This document shows, in pieces, positions 53,322-61,248 of a stretch of 64,000 bases of DNA; within the stretch, counting starts at the first letter, position 1; each line of letters begins with the position of its first letter. The notes under the pieces are model-generated. The model was not told the origin of the DNA, ran no database searches, and was given only the letters and a program-made list of their open reading frames with translations. A program made the position numbers and the translations under genes. The stretch lies in assembly GCA_036268615.1 (NCBI GenBank), contig DATATV010000053.1, forward strand, positions 123,671 to 187,670, given 5' to 3'. Source of the DNA: DATATV01 sp036268615. Lineage in GTDB: Bacteria; Actinomycetota; Actinomycetes; Mycobacteriales; Pseudonocardiaceae.

Positions 53322-53690
53322 TCACCGGGTCACCCCCGCGCCCGCGGTCGGGTCGAGCGCTACGACGAACTCGCCCGACTCCCGGCGCAGGACCGTCCGC
53401 GCCGGACCGTCCGCCTCGGCCGGCCGCCGCAGATACAGCGCCTCCCACGCGTTGCGGGACAGCGTAGGGCTCTGGCACGTCCAGCGCAGGTACGCCAGGA
53501 ACCGGTCCACTCGCGAATCGCCGGCCGGCAGCGGTTCCGGGGTCAGCCGCTCGTCCAGCCAGCACGGCAGCACCGACACCCGGTCGATCCGGCCGTCGAC
53601 GACCCGGCAACGCAGCACCATCGTCTGCTGGGCGGCCAGCACCTGCCCGGGGCGTGTTCCTGTGTCCCACCCAGGCGATCGAGGTGGCTG
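53322..53690 (-). pseudogene. C-terminal remnant, CapA-like metallophosphoesterase-type protein
   Basis: About 115 residues of plausible protein (QTMVLRCRVVDGRIDRVSVLPCWLDERL ... VDRFLAYLRWTCQ) resemble the C-terminal part of CapA-type proteins by overall look. Nothing of an N-terminal domain exists: sequence upstream is the beginning of the flavoprotein gene on the other strand. The assignment to CapA is tentative. Treated as a truncated remnant ending in a normal stop at 53322. Confidence 0.4.
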
Positions 53691-54878
53691 GCTGAACATC
53701 GTCATCGTCGGCGCGTCGCTGGCCGGGCTGCGCACCGCGCAGGGCCTGCGCCGAGCCGGCCACGACGGACCGATCGCCCTGATCGGCGCCGAACCGGGCC
53801 TGCCCTACGACCGACCGCCACTGTCCAAACAGTTCCTGGCCGGCCCGCGCGACACCGGCCTGATCACCGACGTGGGCCTGGCCGAGTCGCGGGTGACGCT
53901 GCGCTGCCCCGATCCGGCCATCTCGTTCGACCCGGATCGCCGGGAGATCATCCTGGCCTCCGGAGACACGCTCGGCTACGACACCCTCGTCGTCGCCACC
54001 GGCTCGACGCCCCGTCCCCGCCCACCGCTGCTGGTGGCCGCCGGCGTGCCCGAGCTGCGCACGCGGGTCGACGCGGAGCAGATCCGGGACGCGATGGCCG
54101 CCGGCGCCCGGGTTGCCGTGGTCGGCGCGGGTTCCATCGGCACCGAGGTGGCTGCCGCGGGCCGGGCGCACGATCTGCCGGTCACCCTGATCGACCTCGC
54201 CGCCGACCCACTCGCCCGGCAGCTCGGCCCGATCGCCGCCGGGGCCGTGCTCGACCTGCACGCCGACCGCGGGGTGCGGTTACGGCCGGACTGTCGGGTG
54301 CGCCATCGCACCGGCACCGACCTGGTCCTCGACGACGGCACGGTGGTGCCCGCCGACCTGGTCGTGGTCGGCGTCGGCGTCCGGCCGGCCACCGACTGGC
54401 TGGCCGGGCACGGCGTGGACGTGCAGACCGGCGTCCCGTGCGCCGCCACCGGGGCCGCGCCCTGGCCGGACGTGTGGGCCGTCGGCGACGCCGCCGCGTG
54501 GCACACGATCGACGGGCATCGCGCCCCGCCCGGCGAGCACTGGACCAACGCGGTGGAGCAGGCGGCGATCGTCGCGCACAACCTCACCCACCGCGAAGCC
54601 GAGTGGCGCAGCCATGAGCCGGTCGGCTACGTGTGGACCGACCAGTACGGCCACACCGTGCAGCGGGTCGGCTGGTCCGCACCGGACGACGAGGAGACCG
54701 TGGTCCTGGGCGACCCGGGCGGCTACCGGTTTGTCACCGTCACCACCCGGGCTGACCAGGTCGTCGCGGCGACCGCGATGGCTGTGCCAAGGCGCTGGCC
54801 CACCTGCGCGCGGCGGTCCGCGCGCGGAGCCCGATCGCCGACCTGCACGACCGCCTCACCACGCTCGCCCCGGTATGA
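53662..54878 (+). pseudogene. Ferredoxin-reductase-like FAD/NAD oxidoreductase, frameshifted near the end
   Basis: About 400 residues. FAD motif IVIVGASLAGLRTAQGLRRAG, PYDRPPLSKQFL, NAD motif VAVVGAGSIGTEVAAAG and FAD contact VWAVGDAAAW all fit the rubredoxin/ferredoxin reductase family that feeds electrons to P450s or dioxygenases. At 54780-54781 the frame breaks: the expected C-terminus (GCAKALAHLRAAV ... LTTLAPV, ending TGA 54876-54878) lies in the other frame, as if one G was lost after ATG. In the broken frame it reads through into the next gene. Start is also uncertain; GTG 53662 is the only in-frame candidate. Confidence 0.78.
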
Positions 54879-54954
54879 GGCCGGCGCATCCCGCACCGCG
54901 TGGCCGATTGCCCTATCGTGGCAACCGATCAGTTGCTACGCGTTGGAGGCCGCG

Positions 54955-55386
54955 ATGGGATTCCCCGACCGCATCAAGCGGGTTGTCGAGTTGGCGCAGC
55001 CGCCGGCCACGGTGTGGGCGGCGCTGACCACGGCCGAGGGGCTGGGCGCCTGGTTCGGCAACCACGCCACGATCGACCTGCGGCCGGGTGGCACGGGCCT
55101 GCTGACCTGGGACCAGGGTTACACGGCCGACCTGCGGATCGAACGGGTCGAGGAGCCGACGGTGTTCGGCTACACCTGGCCCGTCGAGGGTCTGCCCGAT
55201 GGCGACCCGCGCCGCACCTACGTCGAGTTCACGCTCGAACCGATCGAGACCGGCACCCGGCTGACCGTCGTCGAGACCGGCTTCGCCCAACTGCCCGACG
55301 ACGACCACTGCCGGGCGTTCAGCGGCAACACCGAGGGTTGGGCGCGCGAACTGGGCGAGTTGGTCGACTACCTCGATGCCGCTTGA
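54955..55386 (+). CDS. SRPBCC/AHSA1-family protein
   Basis: 143 residues of the START/SRPBCC fold with the characteristic RVVELAQPPATVWAALTTAEGLGAWFG start and TRLTVVETGFAQLP near the end. Such proteins bind hydrophobic ligands and are very often paired with an ArsR regulator, as here. ATG 54955 has GGAGG 6 bases upstream. The stop overlaps the ArsR ATG by one base. The upstream flavoprotein frame runs into it only because of the frameshift. Confidence 0.9.
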   Translation: MGFPDRIKRVVELAQPPATVWAALTTAEGLGAWFGNHATIDLRPGGTGLLTWDQGYTADLRIERVEEPTVFGYTWPVEGLPDGDPRRTYVEFTLEPIETGTRLTVVETGFAQLPDDDHCRAFSGNTEGWARELGELVDYLDAA

Positions 55387-55715
55387 TGTCAGCTGACGTC
55401 GAGGCGATCGCCGAACAGGTGTTCGTCGCCCTGGCCGACCCGAGCCGGCGGACCATCCTGGCCGCGCTGGCGACCGGCGGCCCGGCCACGGCAACCGACC
55501 TGGCCGGGCGGCTGCCGATCACCCGGCAGGCGATCGCCAAGCACCTCGCCCTGCTCGCCGAGGCCGGCCTGGTGACGGCCGAGCCCGGTGAGCGCCGCCG
55601 GGTGCGCTACCGGTTGCGGTCCGCGCCGATGCGGGTGGCACAACAGTTCCTGGCCGCGCTGGCCCGCGACTGGGACGGCCCGCTGGAGGCGCTCAAGGAG
55701 CACCTCGGCGGCTGA
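55386..55715 (+). CDS. ArsR-family transcriptional regulator
   Basis: 109 residues, one winged helix-turn-helix (LADPSRRTILAALATGGPATATDLAGRLPITRQAIAKHLALLAEAGLV). No metal-binding Cys is seen, as in the subgroup linked to SRPBCC proteins. Start fixed by the TGATG overlap with the preceding gene. It probably represses its own SRPBCC-ArsR operon. Confidence 0.93.
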   Translation: MSADVEAIAEQVFVALADPSRRTILAALATGGPATATDLAGRLPITRQAIAKHLALLAEAGLVTAEPGERRRVRYRLRSAPMRVAQQFLAALARDWDGPLEALKEHLGG

Positions 55716-55726
55716 CCGTGCAGCCA

Positions 55727-55778
55727 GGCAGCGAAGTCAGGCACTGATGTCAGGCAGCGAGGTCAGGCAGCGAGGTCA
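55727..55778. repeat. Four tandem 13-bp repeats overlapping the SDR stop codon
   Basis: Units GGCAGCGAAGTCA, GGCACTGATGTCA, GGCAGCGAGGTCA and GGCAGCGAGGTCA run head to tail; the last contains the TGA of the leftward SDR gene. The last two copies are identical. Confidence 0.85.
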
Positions 55779-56549
55779 GGCGTTGAGCCCGGCGGCGTCG
55801 ATCAGATACGTCGACCCGCTGATGTAGCTGGCCTCCGGGCTGAGCAGCCAGCAGATCAGGTTGGCCACCTCCTCGGCCGTTCCGTAGCGCCCCATCGGAA
55901 TGCGCTCGGCCACCTGCCCCATCACGGCCGCCGGATCGTCCGAGTTCCCGCTCGCGGCCAGTGCCCGAGCCATCCGGGTGTCGATGTGCCTCGGAGCGAC
56001 CGCATTGACCCGAATCCCGTGCGGCGCCCCCTCCCAGGACGCGGCTCTGGTGAGGCCGACCACCGCGTGCTTGGAGGCGATGTAGGGACTGAACCGCGGC
56101 GCCGCGCGCACGCCGCCCTGCGAGGCGGTGGTCACGATCGCGCCGCCGTCGTCCTGCCGCAGCAACACTTTCATCACCTCGCGCAGCCCGAGGAACACCC
56201 CGCGCGCGTTGACCGCCATCACCTGGTCGAAGTCGGCGGTGGACACCTCGACCAGCGGCACCCTCGGACCCTCGATGCCCGCGTTGTTGACGAACAGGTC
56301 GATCCGGCCGAACGCCTCGACGACCTCGGCCACATAACCCACCACGGCGGACTCGTCCGCCACGTCGGCGGTGACGCATCCGGCCGCGCCGATCTCCGAG
56401 CGTGTCGTGTCCAGCGCGTCGGCATCCCGGTCGGCGAGCACAACCGTGGCCCCGTCGGCGACCAGGCGCGTCGCGGCCGCCCGGCCGATCCCGTTGACAC
56501 CGCCGGTCACCACGGCGACCCGGTCGGCGAAGCGTGTCGGCGTGGTCAT
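55776..56549 (-). CDS. Short-chain dehydrogenase/reductase
   Basis: 257-residue classical SDR. Cofactor motif TGGVNGIGRAAA, NNAG motif, and catalytic Ser-Tyr-Lys as TASQGG followed by YIASK (about residue 157). LADRDAD after strand 2 suggests NAD preference. Its ATG overlaps the stop of the aldehyde dehydrogenase fragment by 4 bases. The stop lies in a tandem repeat. Confidence 0.93.
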   Translation of the reverse strand: MTTPTRFADRVAVVTGGVNGIGRAAATRLVADGATVVLADRDADALDTTRSEIGAAGCVTADVADESAVVGYVAEVVEAFGRIDLFVNNAGIEGPRVPLVEVSTADFDQVMAVNARGVFLGLREVMKVLLRQDDGGAIVTTASQGGVRAAPRFSPYIASKHAVVGLTRAASWEGAPHGIRVNAVAPRHIDTRMARALAASGNSDDPAAVMGQVAERIPMGRYGTAEEVANLICWLLSPEASYISGSTYLIDAAGLNA

Positions 56550-57016
56550 CGCTGGCTCACCAGCTTCGAGAACAGGAAGTCGTCCAGCCCTTCGGTGCCG
56601 CCCTCGGAGCCGTAGCCGCTTTCCTTGATCCCGCCGAACGGCGTCTCCGGCCCGGTCAGCACAGAGTGGTTGATGCCCAACATTCCCGCCTCGATCGTCT
56701 CGGACACCTCGTGTGCGGTGTGCAGTGAACTGGTGAACGCGTAGGAGGCCAGTCCGTAGGGCAGCCGGTTGGCCTCGATGACCGCCTCCTCGACCGTCCG
56801 GAACGAGCTGAGCAGCACCACCGGCCCGAACGGCTCCTCGGTCATCGCCCGTGCCGTCGGGTCCACCTCGCTCAGCACGGTCGGCGCGAAGAAGTAACCC
56901 GTACCGCCGCCTTTTTCACCACCGGCCAGCACTTCGGCACCACGATCGACCGCGTCCTGGACCAACGCGCCGACGGCTTCCGGGCGGCGCCCATGCGCGA
57001 GTGGGCCCATCCGCAC
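56546..57016 (-). pseudogene. Aldehyde dehydrogenase C-terminal fragment
   Basis: 156 residues matching only the last third of a succinate-semialdehyde-dehydrogenase-like enzyme, starting at RMGPLAHGRRPEAVGALV and including EEPFGPVV and NHSVLTGPETPFGGIKESGYG. The NAD-binding N-terminal half and the catalytic Cys are absent. Immediately upstream the DNA encodes the start of a LysR protein in another frame, so a deletion has fused the two genes. Confidence 0.85.
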
Positions 57017-57189
57017 CGATCGAGCAGGTCGACACCAAGTTCCCGTTCCAGCAAAGCGATCTGCCGACTGAGCGCCGGTTGCACGATGTGCAGCCGGGCG
57101 GCGGCGTGCTCGAAGTGCAGATCATCGGCGACAACCACGAATTTTCTAATGCGCTCCGGATCGAGCGTTGGCCTGGCATAATCCACCAT
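57017..57189 (-). pseudogene. LysR-family regulator N-terminal fragment
   Basis: From ATG 57189 the frame encodes VDYARPTLDPERIRKFVVVADDLHFEHAAARLHIVQPALSRQIALLERELGVDLLDR, the complete LysR helix-turn-helix. At about 57020 the sequence changes to aldehyde dehydrogenase DNA read out of frame and stops at 56872. The effector domain is missing. The isolated DNA-binding domain could still be expressed. Confidence 0.85.
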
Positions 57190-57292
57190 GTGGACTCCGG
57201 GCTTCCGTAGCAGCGCGAGCAGGAGCGAAACGATCACCTAGACGGAGCGGGGCTCCTCCCGCTGGCTGGCCGCTGGCGGGACAAGTGAGCCG

Positions 57293-58123
57293 CTAGACAC
57301 GCATTGCCGCGGATCGATGTTCATGCCATTGCCGAGCGGACGCCGCGAGTGCCTGCTTCCATGGTTCGTTCGGTTGGTCTCGGCCGATCTCGCCCCATAG
57401 CGTGGTGAGCGCATACGCGAACAGGTCGATTGCTGCGGGGTCGGCGTCGTCCCAAGCAGGGCACTGGCGCGCGACGTCCTCGGCACTGGCGGGGCTGTGC
57501 CCGCACGTGATCAGCCGAGGAATCAGACAGGCGGGGTCGATCCACGCCGCGCCCTTCGTCGGCCAAGCCCAATCGATGATCCGGGCTTTGCCGTCACCGG
57601 TGACGAGGATGTTCGCCGGGTTGTAGTCCGTGTGCAGGATCGTGTCTCCCGCGAGAACGTCCCGGGCGGCCGGGTCGTTGATTACTTCGGCCCAGCGTTG
57701 TTCAGCGCGTCGGAAGTACACAGGCGGCAGGTCGGGGCATGGCAGCTCAGCAAGCCGACGCATGGTCGCGATCAGGTGAGGCAGATCCGGAGAGCCTGGT
57801 GTGTAATCTGCGCCCCTGCCGTCCACGTGTTCGAAACAGAGTAGATCCCACCCGCCGATCTCGATCCGCCACAGCAGCTCTGGCGAGACTGGGCGCACAT
57901 GCGGGTTGATAGCGGCTTCGCGTTGCTGCGTGACCACGCCGCGATGATCTGTGCGTAGGCCCTTCACGAACATGCGTCCGTGGTGTGTTGTCAGGATCGT
58001 CGCGATGGCGGAGTTCTGGCCGTCGCCGACCGTAGTAGCTGACAGGACTGGACCGGTCAGGGCTTCGACGGCGTGACGCACCTTGGAGGGAAGTTGTTCC
58101 CAGTCGATACGCGGAACGGCCAT
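57293..58123 (-). CDS. APH-fold phosphotransferase (kinase) of the putative RiPP operon
   Basis: 276 residues of the aminoglycoside phosphotransferase/protein-kinase-like fold. ATP lysine in MFVKGL (about 54), Glu in QQREAAIN, catalytic loop LHTDYNPANI (about 163-172) and metal-binding IIDWAWP (about 184) are all present, so it should be active. ATG 58123 has GGAGGA upstream; a frame from 58195 is less likely. Third gene after the radical SAM enzyme and the small Cys/Asp-rich peptide. It could phosphorylate the peptide, a small-molecule partner, or confer self-protection. Confidence 0.82.
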   Translation of the reverse strand: MAVPRIDWEQLPSKVRHAVEALTGPVLSATTVGDGQNSAIATILTTHHGRMFVKGLRTDHRGVVTQQREAAINPHVRPVSPELLWRIEIGGWDLLCFEHVDGRGADYTPGSPDLPHLIATMRRLAELPCPDLPPVYFRRAEQRWAEVINDPAARDVLAGDTILHTDYNPANILVTGDGKARIIDWAWPTKGAAWIDPACLIPRLITCGHSPASAEDVARQCPAWDDADPAAIDLFAYALTTLWGEIGRDQPNEPWKQALAASARQWHEHRSAAMRV

Positions 58124-58222
58124 GAAGAGTCTGTCCTCCACTCGGGGTTGTTGCGCAGGATGGTAACGGCCCGAGCGGACGCCGGAGTGAACCACGCCGA
58201 CGCCCGCTCGTTGGCAGCATGG

Positions 58223-58360
58223 TCAGTACGGGTTGTCGTCACCGGCGGAACAACTGCACCGCCCGTCCTCAGACAGAGCTTCCAGATCATCAATAATCTG
58301 GATCTCCTCCGTCTCTGCTGGCCGGGAAACCGGGGGCTTCAGTTCTACTAGGACCGTCAT
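58223..58360 (-). CDS. Candidate RiPP precursor peptide, 45 residues
   Basis: Opens with MTVLVELKPPVSRP, continues with an acidic leader-like stretch (ETEEIQIIDDLEALSEDG) and ends GRCSCSAGDDNPY. The ATG follows the radical SAM stop by 4 bases and has GGAGGTGATC, an exact 10-base complement of the 16S 3' end, 2 bases upstream (GGAGG-to-ATG spacing 7). The layout of an acidic helical leader, a Gly hinge and a short Cys/Ser/Asp/Asn/Tyr core beside a SPASM maturase is that of a ribosomally made, modified peptide. Cys35, Cys37 and Tyr45 are obvious cross-link sites. I cannot assign it to a known class. Confidence 0.75.
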   Translation of the reverse strand: MTVLVELKPPVSRPAETEEIQIIDDLEALSEDGRCSCSAGDDNPY

Positions 58361-58376
58361 GTGATCACCTCCCTCC
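58361..58376 (-). promoter_or_regulatory. Extended ribosome binding site of the precursor gene
   Basis: On the minus strand GGAGGGAGGTGATCAC directly precedes the ATG. It contains the full anti-16S complement GGAGGTGATC and overlaps the radical SAM stop codon, favouring re-initiation and high peptide output. Confidence 0.8.
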
Positions 58377-59474
58377 GTGCTGGCAGTACGAACTCAGCGG
58401 CGCTTTTGCCTGCTGATACAGCTTTGCGAGGGGTCGACAGGTCCCGCAGGAGCTGGACAGCGTGCACCCTGCACATCCGCCAGAGCGGGTGTGCAGGCTG
58501 TCGGCTACCCCCGCCAGCCGGGGTAGCCCGTCGATACCCTCGGTCATGAGATCCACGGACGGATCACGGCCGACCTTGCAAATCGACGCCACCCCGTGTG
58601 GGTCAACGTGGAAGAACGTCACACCGGCTCCGCAGCCCCGGAATGGCTTGCGTTTGCGTTGGTATTCGACCGACTGTGCGGGCAGGCTTTCAGGGCCACC
58701 GTAGATGGTGGGACTCATATTCGTGAACACGTGGTAAGGCAGTCCGCGCTGTTCCGCCATCGCCGCCATAGCGGCAACCTCATGGTCGTTGTGCCGCGCC
58801 ACGACGATGTTCAGTTTTACCGGCAGTTTCGCCTCGGTGGCGGCGGCGAGGCCACGTTCAAACTTCCGGAATGATCCACGTCGTTGGGTGAGTCCGTCAT
58901 AGCTGGACTCGGTCGCGCCGTACATGCTCAAGGTCAATCGATAAGGACGCCGCGTGGTCAACAGTTCGAGGATCGCCGGATTGCTCAAGCGTGATCCGTT
59001 GGAGGAGATCCCGATCATCATTCCGAGATCCCACGCTAGTGAGTAGACCTGGGGGAACAGTTTGTCAATGAGGGGTTCTCCGCCGGTCAATTGCAGCCAT
59101 AACACGCCCGCGTCCCGCATGATGTGGAGCAATTTTTCTCGGTCTGGCCATGATAGGCCGGAGAATTTCTTCGGGCCGAGATAGCAGTGCTCGCAGTCAT
59201 AGTTGCAGCCGAGGTTTAGTTCGTAGCTAGCCCTGCCAAACCCGTAGGTCGATTCCTGTCGCACGAGTACGGTTTCGTGAGTCTTATGGTTGGCGAGATC
59301 GATTCCCCAGCATCGTCGAGCTGCATCGTTGAGCCATTCGGGGACCGGGTGGTCTCGACTTTCCGCTGACGCAAGTTCGACGTACCGCTGACGCGGGACC
59401 CTAATTCCACGCTCGCTATCTGGGCGAGTTAGAAGGTAATCGCCCAGGAAGGGGCTCATGATGAGATCGTGCAA
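58365..59474 (-). CDS. Radical SAM/SPASM peptide maturase
   Basis: 369 residues. An N-terminal region of about 80 residues that could recognise the leader, then the radical SAM cluster motif CNYDCEHC (Cys90, 94, 97), the SAM-binding TGGEP near 130, and a C-terminal SPASM domain with Cys281, 299, 334, 337, 343, 346 and 364 for auxiliary iron-sulfur clusters. Such enzymes form thioether or C-C cross-links, or epimerise residues, in peptides. TTG 59474 is chosen because AGGAGGAA precedes it at good spacing; ATG 59459 lacks one. Its stop abuts the precursor gene. Confidence 0.92.
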   Translation of the reverse strand: MHDLIMSPFLGDYLLTRPDSERGIRVPRQRYVELASAESRDHPVPEWLNDAARRCWGIDLANHKTHETVLVRQESTYGFGRASYELNLGCNYDCEHCYLGPKKFSGLSWPDREKLLHIMRDAGVLWLQLTGGEPLIDKLFPQVYSLAWDLGMMIGISSNGSRLSNPAILELLTTRRPYRLTLSMYGATESSYDGLTQRRGSFRKFERGLAAATEAKLPVKLNIVVARHNDHEVAAMAAMAEQRGLPYHVFTNMSPTIYGGPESLPAQSVEYQRKRKPFRGCGAGVTFFHVDPHGVASICKVGRDPSVDLMTEGIDGLPRLAGVADSLHTRSGGCAGCTLSSSCGTCRPLAKLYQQAKAPLSSYCQHGGR

Positions 59475-59539
59475 CGCTTCCTCCTCTGATGGTTGCCGGG
59501 AAATTCGAGCAAGATTCCGGTAGGCGAGACGGTGTAGTC

Positions 59540-59570
59540 GATCATTGAGGGAGTGCTGCCCTCAATGATC
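59540..59570 (-). terminator. 12-bp hairpin in the leader of the radical SAM gene
   Basis: GATCATTGAGGG (59540-59551) and CCCTCAATGATC (59559-59570) pair perfectly around a 7-base loop, 65 bp upstream of the radical SAM start and 60 bp after the small membrane gene. It may end that gene or act as an attenuator for the operon. Confidence 0.55.
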
Positions 59571-59629
59571 CATCGCGGTCTCATCCTGGGAAGGAGGCCC
59601 GAGGATCACGCGGTCAATGAGGTCACGGC

Positions 59630-59827
59630 CTAGCGGCGCCTGATATGCCAGGGCAAAAGTACTGCTCCGGGCCAGCACAGGCCGAGCACGACGGTCAATA
59701 GAACGCACCGCGCAACGTGCTGACCTAGCGGTCCGGACGACCACGTGCCGCGCGTATGGCGCCATATCGCTGCGCCAACGCCGACCCCGACCACGAAATA
59801 GACCGCGACTGCCATATTAGTATTCAC
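59630..59827 (-). CDS. Small membrane protein
   Basis: 65 residues. Two hydrophobic helices, AVAVYFVVGVGVGAAIW (about 6-22) and ARCVLLTVVLGLCWPGAVLLP (about 39-59), joined by a polar turn and ending IRRR. GTG 59827 has GGAAAGG 10 bases upstream; ATG 59815 is an alternative. Small two-helix proteins of this type are common in actinobacterial integrative elements. A link with the RiPP operon (for example export) is possible but not shown. Confidence 0.65.
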   Translation of the reverse strand: MNTNMAVAVYFVVGVGVGAAIWRHTRGTWSSGPLGQHVARCVLLTVVLGLCWPGAVLLPWHIRRR

Positions 59828-59973
59828 TTGACGCGCACCTTTCCAAGGAAATTAGTAGTACTTGGGTGCCCTGTGCCACTTTCCGAAACGGGCGGCGATC
59901 TATGGGGCCTGCCCCGTACGGTCGTTGCATCAGGTAACCGTCTGGTCGCCAACGGTTTCAGTTTCCGCGTTCG

Positions 59974-60834
59974 CTAGCGAGCGCGGTTGAGATCGTTCGC
60001 CAGCTTCGCGATGAGATCAAGAGAAGCTTGCGGACCGAGTGACTTATCCACCAACCGTGCATACATTCGCTCATACATCGCGATCCGCTCAATGTCCTGG
60101 GTAAAGGAGTTGCACGTACCGTGGGACATGTGCACCACAGGCTGGACGCCGGCAAAACCCATGATCGCGAACCGGCCATTAATGCCCGCGTGCGCACCAG
60201 CGGTCATCGGGAGTACTCGCAGCTCAACAGAACCGCGCGAAGTGCTATTGACCAGATGGAGCAGCTGCGCTGCCATGGCAGCGGTGCTCTTGACCACGGT
60301 GCGTAGAACCAGTTCTGTCAGCACCACTGACAGCACTGGTGGCTGCTCCCGAGACAGAATCGCCTGCCGGGCCAGCACGTGGGCCACCTCCTGTTCCACC
60401 CTGTTGAGAGGCACGGTCACCGATTCGATGAACAGCGCGCGGGCGTATGTCCCGGTCTGCAACAGGGGCGGCACTGCGAGGTCAGCGAAGCATCGAAACT
60501 CGGTCGCGTCGTCTTCGAAACCGACCAGGAGGCGTTCATCCTTGGTGAGCCGCGATGGTTTCAATAGACCGCGCCATCCGTTTGTAGTGAAATCCTGGAC
60601 TAGGTCCAGTAGCTGCGCCCGGTCTGCTCCGCCGTCGACCCCGTAGAGGCTCAGGAGGTTCTCTACGTCCGCGAGTTTCGCTCCACGCAAGCCGTTTTCC
60701 AGTCGGGACAGTTTGCTCGCGGAGATGCCGACTCGCTCTGCGGCGATCGCGGAAGTCAACCCCGCGCCGTCGCGCAACGCGCGAAGTTTCTCGCCGAGTT
60801 CGCGGCCACGACTGGACGGGCTCACTTCAGACAT
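59974..60834 (-). CDS. XRE-family regulator with DUF5753 domain
   Basis: 286 residues. XRE helix-turn-helix (LRDGAGLTSAIAAERVGISASKLSRLENGLRG) at about residues 17-50, then a DUF5753 domain (PPLLQTGTYARALF ... LTELVLRT ... FTQDIERIAMYERMYARLVDKSL), as in Scr1-type regulators that act with DUF397 partners. No DUF397 gene is visible beside it. ATG 60834 follows a GGAG at 9 bases. Located upstream of the small membrane gene and RiPP operon on the same strand, so it may control them. Confidence 0.9.
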   Translation of the reverse strand: MSEVSPSSRGRELGEKLRALRDGAGLTSAIAAERVGISASKLSRLENGLRGAKLADVENLLSLYGVDGGADRAQLLDLVQDFTTNGWRGLLKPSRLTKDERLLVGFEDDATEFRCFADLAVPPLLQTGTYARALFIESVTVPLNRVEQEVAHVLARQAILSREQPPVLSVVLTELVLRTVVKSTAAMAAQLLHLVNSTSRGSVELRVLPMTAGAHAGINGRFAIMGFAGVQPVVHMSHGTCNSFTQDIERIAMYERMYARLVDKSLGPQASLDLIAKLANDLNRAR

Positions 60835-61035
60835 ACGACAGGTCTCCATTACTGGATAGTGAGTCAAGGTGGGACAACGGCGACGCCTGGTCAGGAGGCC
60901 CTGACCAGGCACCATGTCTATTGGCGAAGGGATGTGGACGCGGGCGAGGCGTCAGGAGCACTCTGCGGCTGGGAGAGGAAGCGCCGCGTGCTCACACCGT
61001 CGCCCCGCCCGCTGGTATAGGGCACGTCTGACTGG

Positions 61036-61248
61036 TCAATTCGTCTCGCTCTCGATCACGTGGTCCATCGTGTCGGCGTGTTGGAGCATGTCCGCCCCCA
61101 GCGAGGTCAACTCCCGCCCTACGCTGCGCAGGTCGGCGACATTCAGGTCACCGTCATCCAGGCCAGCCAGAATCCGTATCGTGATCTCGCCCAGAGACCG
61201 ATTGACCGCCGCCATCCGACTAAGCAACGTGCGATCCTCGCGTTTCAA
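61036..61248 (-). CDS. Small hypothetical protein
   Basis: 70 residues starting at TTG 61248, which overlaps the stop of the preceding small gene by 4 bases and has GAGG 6 bases upstream. It is helical and acidic (MAAVNRSLGEITIRILAGL; GRELTSLGADMLQHADTMDHVIE), with no Cys. No family recognised. Last of three overlapping small genes whose order and coupling argue they are real. Confidence 0.65.
   Translation of the reverse strand: MKREDRTLLSRMAAVNRSLGEITIRILAGLDDGDLNVADLRSVGRELTSLGADMLQHADTMDHVIESETN

Noticed and set aside
53452..55386. Fused 644-residue flavoprotein-SRPBCC protein
   Set aside because: Fusion arises from a one-base frameshift; the SRPBCC gene has its own ribosome binding site and both expected ends are recognisable.
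58057..58293. 78-codon leftward frame overlapping the peptide gene and kinase start
   Set aside because: No ribosome binding site, and it overlaps two better supported genes in other frames.
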